Notes under the pieces: generated by a model
Told to the model about the DNA's origin: nothing
The model's database searches: none
The model's input: the letters and a program-made list of their open reading frames with translations, nothing else
Shown: positions 1 through 6,381 of the stretch, one piece after another
Layout: each line of letters opens with the position of its first letter
Position numbering within the stretch: position 1 is the stretch's first letter
Made by a program: the position numbers and the translations under genes
Assembly (NCBI GenBank): GCA_964638005.1
Contig: CAZWXS010000074.1
Span: 1 to 10,016 of the forward strand
Origin: JAAYYM01 sp964638005
Lineage (GTDB): Bacteria; Bacillota; Clostridia; Lachnospirales; Lachnospiraceae
Reading direction: 5' to 3'
Length of the DNA: 10,016 nt

Positions 1-41
1 GTGATTCTCAATGTATATTGCTGAATCTGTTCTTTTGTCAT
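1..41 (-). CDS. Start of a gene downstream of flagellin, probably the filament chaperone FliS (partial)
   Basis: Only the first 13 codons are inside the window, reading MTKEQIQQYTLRI, and the gene continues past the left edge. The start is well supported: ATG at 41-39 is preceded by AAGGAGAAGG at 55-46, a strong ribosome binding site, and lies 24 bases after the flagellin stop with no terminator between, so it should be cotranscribed with flagellin. In Gram-positive flagellar operons the gene just after flagellin is often fliS, whose product binds the flagellin C-terminus in the cytoplasm and prevents early polymerisation. The TLRI segment near the N-terminus resembles FliS-like proteins I recall from Lachnospiraceae, but 13 residues cannot prove the family. 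The coding start is fairly sure; the product is an inference from position. Confidence 0.55.
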   Translation of the reverse strand, partial: MTKEQIQQYTLRI

Positions 42-45
42 CTGT

Positions 46-55
46 CCTTCTCCTT
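46..55 (-). promoter_or_regulatory. Ribosome binding site of the partial gene after flagellin
   Basis: AAGGAGAAGG sits 4 bases before the ATG at 41, with its AAGGAG core 8 bases away. It is the main evidence that a gene starts at the left edge of the window. Confidence 0.75.
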
Positions 56-65
56 ATCGGAATGA

Positions 66-1148
66 TTATTGCAATAATTGCAGTGCTGACTGCGGTCTTT
101 CATTTGCCTGTGCCAACATGGATGTACCTGCCTGTGCCAGTACCTGCATCTTTGTATATTCCACCATTTCCGTTGCCATATCCACATCCATCATGCGGGA
201 AAAGGCTGCCGTCATATTCTCATCCGTAATATTCAGACTTGATATTGTATGTTCAAAACGATTCTGGTATGCACCAAGCTTGGAACGAACCTCTGAAATG
301 AATTCAAGAGCTTCCGAAGCCATATCAATACCTTCTCTTGCACCTTCTACCGAGGAACAATCAATACCTTCTAATCCCATGTTTTTAAGAGATATCTTAG
401 GAATGGTCACTGTGATTTCCTGTCCTTCGTTGGCTCCGACCTGGAAAGTCATGCCGCCGATGCCTGTGATGTCCAGTTCAATATCAGTAGGAATAATTGT
501 TTCATCCAACACATCCAGTTTCATTTCGAACCCATTAAAATCGGTCACTGTAACCGTGCCATCCGCATATTCAAATTTTGCCGTGCTGCTGAATCCACCT
601 GTTGAGCTGGCAATAATCTCTCCTGTAACAGCATCTTTGTCCAGGCGCAGAGCATATTTCTGTGCCTTGACATCATCCGAATAATATCTAACTTTGACCG
701 CATCATTATCTGTATAACCTTTCAGCTCCTGCTCACCGCCAAGCAAATTCTGTGCGTTGTATTCCGTATCTGCCGCAATCCTTTCAATCTCCTCACATAA
801 CTGCTCTACCTCTGCCTGGATTGCTCTCTTGTCCAGCGTTACATTGGTTCCGTTCGCTGCCTGTACTGCCAGTTCATTCATTCTCTGTACCATCGACTGT
901 ATCTCGGCAAGTGCACCCTCTGCAGTCTCAATTACAGAGATTCCGTTAGAAGCATTTTGTGATGCACGTTCCAGACCTCTGATCTGTGCCTTCATTCGGT
1001 TGGATATCGCAAGGCCTGCCGGATTTTCCTTGGCGTGATTGATCTTGTAACCGGAAGATAATCTCTCTGATGAATTTGCAAGACGGGATTCATTGGTCGT
1101 CAGTACATTACATGTTGTCATCGCTTGGATATTTTGATTGATTTTCAT
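66..1148 (-). CDS. Flagellin, filament subunit
   Basis: This 360-residue protein is the flagellar filament subunit, exported through the flagellar type III apparatus and polymerised outside the cell. Residues 1-140 carry the conserved N-terminal D0/D1 helices, including RLSSGYKIN (29-37), NPAGLAIS (42-49) and QRMNELAVQAANGTN (88-102). The last segment includes R89 and L93, which align with residues used by mammalian TLR5. Residues 270-360 are the C-terminal D1/D0 helices, with DVDMATEMVEYTK (321-333) and the ending MLAQANERPQSALQLLQ. The variable middle (about 140-265) is short, so surface domains are small. Unusually, there are three cysteines (C13, C118, C264). The start is fixed by AGAGGTGG at 1163-1156, seven bases upstream. 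It lies 45 bases after the FliK-like gene, with no clear promoter or terminator between, so both probably share one sigma-28 transcript. The symbol (hag, fliC, flaA) cannot be chosen from sequence. Confidence 0.98.
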   Translation of the reverse strand: MKINQNIQAMTTCNVLTTNESRLANSSERLSSGYKINHAKENPAGLAISNRMKAQIRGLERASQNASNGISVIETAEGALAEIQSMVQRMNELAVQAANGTNVTLDKRAIQAEVEQLCEEIERIAADTEYNAQNLLGGEQELKGYTDNDAVKVRYYSDDVKAQKYALRLDKDAVTGEIIASSTGGFSSTAKFEYADGTVTVTDFNGFEMKLDVLDETIIPTDIELDITGIGGMTFQVGANEGQEITVTIPKISLKNMGLEGIDCSSVEGAREGIDMASEALEFISEVRSKLGAYQNRFEHTISSLNITDENMTAAFSRMMDVDMATEMVEYTKMQVLAQAGTSMLAQANERPQSALQLLQ

Positions 1149-1155
1149 AAATAGT

Positions 1156-1163
1156 CCACCTCT
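1156..1163 (-). promoter_or_regulatory. Ribosome binding site of flagellin
   Basis: AGAGGTGG lies seven bases before the flagellin ATG at 1148. The 45-base gap after the preceding gene holds this site and no convincing promoter, which supports cotranscription. Confidence 0.75.
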
Positions 1164-1193
1164 CGTTCTGTTTGTTTGCCATGTGTCTTATCT

Positions 1194-4100
1194 TCAAATA
1201 TTCTTGAGGGAAATCAGAAATGCTTTCGCAATTTCATATAATTCTTTTGTTCCTGCTTCATTTGTATCTGTCTCGGAAGTGCTCTTTGCTTCTTTTGCAA
1301 TGCCCTGTTCAAACTTGTTGATATCTAATTCCTTGCTGTGGATAAAGCTCAATTCTCCGACTTCTCTTGATTCTGTCTGTAATGTCTCTTTCAAAGATTG
1401 TTCCATACCGGACAGCTTCTCGAGTCCGCTCTTGCTGTCTGAACCGATGTAGCCTGTCACCTGGCCTTTGCTTAATCGAAACTGTGCCGCTACCTGTCCC
1501 AACTCCTCTGTCTGCATCGTCACACTGACTCTGCCTTGCTCTGCACTGTTTCTGATGATCTTTAAATGGAGGGAAGTCATCTCTCCGTTGAGTTCTATCG
1601 GAATCTCATAACTGCCTTCTCTTGACAGACTTGCCGCCATAGACAATTGTTTGTACAACAGGCCCATGCTCTTAACATCTACCGCATAGATCTGTGAGTC
1701 TGCACTTTCAGATAGTATCTGTTCTCCTGCCTTTGTCAGTTCTTCATAAGCGGTCTTGGCACTCTCCTCGTCATCCATGCTCTCCTGTAGCCGCTCCACA
1801 GATTCCATCAGTCTTTCTTTCAACCCTTTACCCTTTGGATCCGATGACTCATCCATTTGCTCTGCCTGCTCCAGTATCTGCCTGAAAGCAGATCCTCTTT
1901 GATTCATCAGAGCCGCTGTTGCGATGATATGATCTGCTGTGATCGGCTGGTCATATTGCAGCAGTTCATTCAGCACATAATCCTCTGCCTCATATGCTGC
2001 ATTCAGTTCCTGCATCTGTTCCTGTAAATAGGCTTGCTCCGTCTCCTGATTTTCTTCGGCTCCTCTTAACTTCTCAGCAAATGTCTCAATCGTTGTATTC
2101 ATGCCAAAACTCATATTCTGCAGCTTATCTGGGGACAGCTTATCCAGTATTTCCTGTGCAAGAGAGTCGTAATAGCCCTCGATCTGTGCTGAAATGGAAT
2201 CCTCGATTCCCGATACGGATTCGAGTGTGCCAAATGCAGCATCTACCGATACATCCATTCCACTTGCCCTGGAACTTCTCGCTGCAGACAACAGATTCTT
2301 TAACGTAAGCGGCTGTTCATTCTGCAATACCGTACCAATGACTCCGCCATCACTCTTCTCAATCTGTCTGAACAATCTATAGATGCCTATGTAGGCTGCT
2401 CTTTCCTCTGCAGTTATTTCATTGTTCTTTTCAAGCTTCCACAAATATTCACTATATTTCTCTGTTTCTTCAACCGTTGTTTCCGTATTAATTTCTTCTG
2501 CTAGCTGATAAATATCTGCTGATAACGGATTCTTGCCGTCGCGTATCATTTCCAATGTTGCCGCCGGTGTCATCTTTTCCATTACCCTCTGCAGTGCCTG
2601 ATCTGCTTCCTTCACCTTCTGTACGGACTCAGCATCAATTGATATCTGATTGTATCCCAATATCCTGACTGCACGGCGGTTGCTTTCATTTGCCTCCAGA
2701 TCCATCTCTGCCAAAAGTGTATCTACATTGCGGAATGCCTTCTGGATGGAATCACCCATATCCTTTCGCGGTGCTGTGCCGAGTGCTTCATAAGTCTCGC
2801 CTGCCCTGTCATACAGAGCTTTTCTTGCCACACCCTCATTATATACATGAGACAGTGTAAATGCTGCACCCTCTGTACTCATCTTGCCAAGCACGGATGC
2901 CGGAAGAGTCCTGATACCGACCATAACGGATGTCACTCTCTTGTATAGAGAAATCTTTCCGTCTATATCGTTTTGCTCTTCTTCACCAAACAACGTACTA
3001 TAATAATCTCGCTCTGCTTCCCTGAGCTTTGCCACCAATTCTTCAAGTGGTGCCGTTTCTATGGAATATCCACTCTTAATCAGCTTAATATTGGCTTCTA
3101 TCGTCATCTGCAGTCTGGTTTCTTCCAGCATTCTCTGCGCGGCAATCGCTTCATATGAGGTCGCCTTTGCGCTGGGCACTGCCTGTTGTCTGCCTTCTTC
3201 TATCTGCTGCTGTGCCCGATACAGATTTTCTATCGTAACTTCCTCATCCTGATCCGCAACAATGGTAGCGGCTTCGTCGGAAATACTCTTTATATGCTCG
3301 GAAATATTGACTGCCTGTTTGACAATGCTTTCATTCTCCGTTAAAACTGCCTGTTTTGCATCCTTCCCATCCGAAACTGCCGCAATGACACTGTCAATGA
3401 TGGCTTCCCGTTCCATAGGGAACTCTATCTCCTTCAGGTCTCCAAGCTGTCTGATTGTGTCTTCTGTCAAAGGAATTCCTTGCTCAATCAGCCATCTGCT
3501 GTTGGCTTTTGTTTCCTCGTTGACTTCCAATCCGGCCTTTTCGATAATCTTCTCGATCTGACCTTCTAACTGCTGCCAATCTATACTGTCTGCTTTCTTT
3601 GCTGTATAGCCTGCACTGTCTGTAAAATATCCCTTTGACTGACGTGCTCCGCCATTTGCGGAACTGTATTCTGCCTTATAGATATTGTCAATCGTCGGTT
3701 CCATATCATTCAAAAGCATATATTTCATCGTACCGTCGGACAGGCCGGTCATATGTTCAACCTGCTCTACTGCCTGTTCTACACTGTCAATCTGCTCCTC
3801 TGTGACAGGCAGATCATTTTCCCGCAGTTTTTGCTCTATCATAGCCGCACTGCTGACACTGCCGGTGATCTCTTCCAGCTGTTCGTCACTGATATCATCC
3901 GTATATCCCGCAACCGCAACTCCTGACTGTGCAAGTGTTGCCTTGATTTCATCCAAAATCGTAACCGTTGTCTCTACGGTCGTGCTTCCGGGCGGATAAC
4001 CCTCTTCCTGAAGTTTGGCAAAGTCTTCTGTTGACATAGAATTAGACATAACTGCCATGTAATCTCTCTGTAAGGCGACGTCCGTTCGCCCTGCATCCTG

Positions 4101-4286
4101 CATAACATCCTGAGCTGTTTTCAACTCATCGGTTCCGTATGCAGCGTTATCCATAACTGTGCCAGAAATGTCTACTTTATACCCGCTCTCTGTGTCAGCC
4201 TTTCTGGCCGACGAAGCGGTACTCTTTGAAGTTTTATCTACATCAACATTTTGACTTGCGCCCATTGACTGAAAATCAATTTTCAT
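1194..4286 (-). CDS. Giant cysteine-free flagellar protein with a FliK-like C-terminal domain
   Basis: This 1030-residue protein has no signal peptide or membrane segment and not one cysteine, as expected for a substrate of flagellar type III export. Residues 894-983 resemble the FliK C-terminal domain (Flg_hook family): a beta-rich stretch with LHLKIIR (904-910), GRVSVTM (918-924), ELGQVAAQFRL (928-938) and GQVTGYI (941-947), then a helix and GELSFI. In FliK this part switches the export apparatus from hook to filament substrates. The rest is mainly helical and acidic, with about nine copies of a short motif around P-[LIV]-[ST]-x-[DE]-x-[IL], for example at 159-166, 271-278, 659-666 and 780-787. 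Usual FliK proteins are roughly 400-600 residues, so this is far longer. A sigma-28 promoter lies upstream and flagellin downstream. I believe similar Lachnospiraceae proteins carry the label DUF6240, unchecked. A hook ruler, cap-related or filament-length role is possible. GAGG at 4298-4295 supports the start. Confidence 0.9.
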   Translation of the reverse strand: MKIDFQSMGASQNVDVDKTSKSTASSARKADTESGYKVDISGTVMDNAAYGTDELKTAQDVMQDAGRTDVALQRDYMAVMSNSMSTEDFAKLQEEGYPPGSTTVETTVTILDEIKATLAQSGVAVAGYTDDISDEQLEEITGSVSSAAMIEQKLRENDLPVTEEQIDSVEQAVEQVEHMTGLSDGTMKYMLLNDMEPTIDNIYKAEYSSANGGARQSKGYFTDSAGYTAKKADSIDWQQLEGQIEKIIEKAGLEVNEETKANSRWLIEQGIPLTEDTIRQLGDLKEIEFPMEREAIIDSVIAAVSDGKDAKQAVLTENESIVKQAVNISEHIKSISDEAATIVADQDEEVTIENLYRAQQQIEEGRQQAVPSAKATSYEAIAAQRMLEETRLQMTIEANIKLIKSGYSIETAPLEELVAKLREAERDYYSTLFGEEEQNDIDGKISLYKRVTSVMVGIRTLPASVLGKMSTEGAAFTLSHVYNEGVARKALYDRAGETYEALGTAPRKDMGDSIQKAFRNVDTLLAEMDLEANESNRRAVRILGYNQISIDAESVQKVKEADQALQRVMEKMTPAATLEMIRDGKNPLSADIYQLAEEINTETTVEETEKYSEYLWKLEKNNEITAEERAAYIGIYRLFRQIEKSDGGVIGTVLQNEQPLTLKNLLSAARSSRASGMDVSVDAAFGTLESVSGIEDSISAQIEGYYDSLAQEILDKLSPDKLQNMSFGMNTTIETFAEKLRGAEENQETEQAYLQEQMQELNAAYEAEDYVLNELLQYDQPITADHIIATAALMNQRGSAFRQILEQAEQMDESSDPKGKGLKERLMESVERLQESMDDEESAKTAYEELTKAGEQILSESADSQIYAVDVKSMGLLYKQLSMAASLSREGSYEIPIELNGEMTSLHLKIIRNSAEQGRVSVTMQTEELGQVAAQFRLSKGQVTGYIGSDSKSGLEKLSGMEQSLKETLQTESREVGELSFIHSKELDINKFEQGIAKEAKSTSETDTNEAGTKELYEIAKAFLISLKNI
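1338..1607 (-). other. FliK-like hook-length-control C-terminal domain (residues 894-983)
   Basis: The pattern of short beta strands rich in alternating hydrophobic residues (IPIEL, LHLKII, RVSVTM, VAAQFRL, QVTGYI), then a helix beginning SGLEKLSGMEQSLKETL and a last strand GELSFI, follows the FliK C-terminal fold. The ELGQV segment matches the position of the family's typical 'PEELGRVEV'-like loop, here preceded by T rather than P. Identification is by eye. Confidence 0.7.
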
Positions 4287-4294
4287 AAGCGTGT

Positions 4295-4298
4295 CCTC
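4295..4298 (-). promoter_or_regulatory. Ribosome binding site of the FliK-like gene
   Basis: GAGG followed by an 8-base gap to ATG at 4286. It selects this ATG, which begins MKIDFQSMGA, as the start. Confidence 0.6.
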
Positions 4299-4321
4299 AA
4301 ATGTTTTCTTGTATGTCTTCT

Positions 4322-4349
4322 ATTTCGGCACAAATCCGCTATTTCTTTA
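4322..4349 (-). promoter_or_regulatory. Sigma-28 (SigD/FliA) type flagellar promoter
   Basis: On the minus strand TAAA (4349-4346) is followed by a 16-base spacer and GCCGAAAT (4329-4322). The sigma-28 consensus is TAAA-N14 to 16-GCCGATAT, so only the sixth base of the -10 element differs. The predicted start would give a leader of about 30 bases before the ATG at 4286. It sits between the glgB terminator and the FliK-like gene, exactly where a promoter for the flagellar unit is needed. This implies that the FliK-like gene and flagellin are late flagellar genes. Confidence 0.75.
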
Positions 4350-4369
4350 TAGAAAATTTAAAATAACAA

Positions 4370-4380
4370 AGCCTTCGGCT
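4370..4380 (-). terminator. Possible weak second terminator after glgB
   Basis: On the minus strand AGCC-GAA-GGCT forms a 4-base-pair hairpin followed by the T-rich TTGTTATTTT. It lies directly after the main glgB terminator and could be a tandem backup. The stem is short, so this may be chance. Confidence 0.25.
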
Positions 4381-4412
4381 AAATAAAAAGGCATCCAAAC
4401 GGATACCTCTTT
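4381..4412 (-). terminator. Intrinsic terminator of the glgB unit
   Basis: On the minus strand AGGTATCC-GTTT-GGATGCCT forms an 8-base-pair stem with one G-U pair (4408-4401 and 4396-4389), extendable by an A-T rich base, followed by TTTTTATTT (4389-4381). It starts about 12 bases after the glgB stop and separates the glycogen unit from the flagellar unit. Confidence 0.88.
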
Positions 4413-4424
4413 ATAACGCATCTA

Positions 4425-6362
4425 TTAAAATAAAAATACTGCTGCACCATACGCGGGTAATTCATATGCAATGGAATAATCCTGACCATCCCATTCCATC
4501 TCATCCGCTACATAATATTCTTCTTGTTCCTTGCCGCTGCCGCCGAATCGTTTCTCATCACTGTTGAGAATCAGTTTGTATTTCTTGTTCTCCGGAACTC
4601 CTACACGATAATCATCTCTGGCAATCGGTGTGAAATTAAGTACAAAGAGCAAATTGTTTTTTCCCGATACAGAATACCGTACAAAACTATATATGCTTTT
4701 ATAAGTATCATCTGCATTGATCCAGCGGAATCCCTTAGTATCGTAATCCATCTCATACAGACACGGATACTTGCGATACAGCTTCAGAAGCTCTCCTACA
4801 TAGGCTGCCATTCCCGAATGCAGATCATCTTCCAGCAGATTCCAACCTAATTCTCTCGCTTCGCTCCACTCCTGATCCTGTCCGAAATCCTGCCCCATGA
4901 AAAGCAGCTTTTTGCCGCAATGACCAAACATAAACGTATATCCGGCTCTCAAGTTTGCAAATTTGTCAACATAGTACCCCGGCATTTTATTCAGCATGGA
5001 ACATTTTAAATGAACAACCTCATCATGCGACAGCACCAAAATATAGTTTTCACTATAATTATAGCTCATCGCAAAGGTCATCTTATAATGGTTGTCGCGC
5101 CTGAAGATCGGATCCAACTTCATATAATCACAAAAATCATGCATCCATCCCATGTTCCACTTAAAAGTAAAGCCCAATCCGTCGTTTTCCGGAATGTCAG
5201 TTACTTTTGGCCATGCCGTTGACTCCTCCGCAATCATCATAGCGCCCGGATGTGAACCAAGAACTACTGAGTTCAAGTGCTTAAAGAGTTCAATTGCCTC
5301 CAGATTCTTATTTCCGCCATATTTATTCGGTATCCACTGACCGTCCTCTTTGCCGTAATCAAGATACAGCATCGATGCAACTGCATCTACACGCAAACCG
5401 TCCACATGAAATTCCTTAATCCAAAACAATGCATTTGCGATCAGGAAATTCTTAACTTCATTTTTCCCATAGTCAAATATTTTCGTTCCCCAGTCAGGAT
5501 GTTCTCCTTTTCTGGGATCTGCATATTCATATAGGCATGAGCCGTCAAAATTGGCAAGCCCATGTGCATCCTTCGGAAAATGCGCCGGAACCCAATCCAG
5601 AATCACTCCGATATTATTCTTATGCAACAGATTCACCAGATACATGAAATCCTCTGGTGTTCCGTAACGTGAAGTCGGTGCATAGTACCCCGTCACCTGA
5701 TAGCCCCATGAGCCGTCAAAAGGATGCTCTGCAATTCCCATCAACTCTACATGTGTATATCTCATATCCTTGAGATATTCTACCAGTCTGTCTGCAAATT
5801 CTCTGTAAGTGTAGAATCCATCATCTTTTCTTCCGGGATGACGCATCCATGAACCGATATGACACTCATAGATTGCAACCGGTTCTTCTTTGATATGACC
5901 GGCTTCTCTTTTCTTCATCCATGTTGCATCACTCCATTTGAACTTCGTGATATCCGTTGTAATAGAGGCTGTTGCCGGACGCAGTTCCGCATAATTTGCA
6001 TATGGATCTGATTTATAGAGCTTCTCATCGTTTATTGTCGTAATCTGATATTTATATAACTCTCCACAGCCAAGCCCCGGAACAAATGCCTCATAGATAC
6101 CACTGGGTTCTAATCTCGTCATAGGGTTGGCATCTTCATTCCATTCGTTAAATTCACCAATTAGACTGACCGCTTTTGCATTTGGCGCCCATACGGCAAA
6201 GTGCATGCCCTTTTTCTTGTCTTCCACTGCCTGATGGGATCCAAGCTTTTTGTATATATCATAATGTGTTCCCATCCCGAACAGATATTGATCCATTTCG
6301 GAGATAAAAACTATGTCCTTTGCTTCTTTCTTACTTACAGGTGCTTTTTTGCTTCCTGCCAT
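4425..6362 (-). CDS. glgB: 1,4-alpha-glucan (glycogen) branching enzyme
   Basis: GlgB cuts an alpha-1,4 glucan chain and rejoins the piece through an alpha-1,6 link, creating branches in cytoplasmic glycogen. At 645 residues it has a CBM48 module (about 50-145, with FAVWAPNAKAVSLIGEFNEW at 55-74), a GH13 barrel (about 165-530) and a C-terminal beta domain. It lacks the extra N-terminal module that makes Escherichia coli GlgB longer. All GH13 catalytic regions are present: DWVPAHF (256-262), GLRVDAVAS with nucleophile D326, AEEST (378-382) with the acid/base glutamate, and LSHDEV with D447. The motif GYYAPTSRYGTPEDF (225-239) is typical of branching enzymes. The ATG at 6362 follows GGGAGG with an 8-base gap and lies 19 bases after the stop of the TPR/AAA+-like gene, so the two are one operon. 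An intrinsic terminator follows. No other glycogen genes are in view. Confidence 0.97.
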   Translation of the reverse strand: MAGSKKAPVSKKEAKDIVFISEMDQYLFGMGTHYDIYKKLGSHQAVEDKKKGMHFAVWAPNAKAVSLIGEFNEWNEDANPMTRLEPSGIYEAFVPGLGCGELYKYQITTINDEKLYKSDPYANYAELRPATASITTDITKFKWSDATWMKKREAGHIKEEPVAIYECHIGSWMRHPGRKDDGFYTYREFADRLVEYLKDMRYTHVELMGIAEHPFDGSWGYQVTGYYAPTSRYGTPEDFMYLVNLLHKNNIGVILDWVPAHFPKDAHGLANFDGSCLYEYADPRKGEHPDWGTKIFDYGKNEVKNFLIANALFWIKEFHVDGLRVDAVASMLYLDYGKEDGQWIPNKYGGNKNLEAIELFKHLNSVVLGSHPGAMMIAEESTAWPKVTDIPENDGLGFTFKWNMGWMHDFCDYMKLDPIFRRDNHYKMTFAMSYNYSENYILVLSHDEVVHLKCSMLNKMPGYYVDKFANLRAGYTFMFGHCGKKLLFMGQDFGQDQEWSEARELGWNLLEDDLHSGMAAYVGELLKLYRKYPCLYEMDYDTKGFRWINADDTYKSIYSFVRYSVSGKNNLLFVLNFTPIARDDYRVGVPENKKYKLILNSDEKRFGGSGKEQEEYYVADEMEWDGQDYSIAYELPAYGAAVFLF

Positions 6363-6370
6363 AATAACTT

Positions 6371-6376
6371 CCTCCC
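6371..6376 (-). promoter_or_regulatory. Ribosome binding site of glgB
   Basis: GGGAGG lies inside the 19-base gap between the upstream stop and the glgB ATG, with 8 bases to the start. No terminator or promoter fits in this gap. Confidence 0.8.
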
Positions 6377-6381
6377 AGATT

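Noticed and set aside
118..684. Plus-strand 188-codon frame opposite flagellin
   Set aside because: It is antisense to a clear flagellin, with no recognisable domain or ribosome binding site.
1270..1297. Possible sigma-28 promoter for flagellin inside the end of the FliK-like gene (CAAA-N16-TCCGAGAC)
   Set aside because: It departs from consensus at CAAA and at several -10 bases, far weaker than the site at 4322-4349. Kept only as a candidate if transcript data demand an internal start.
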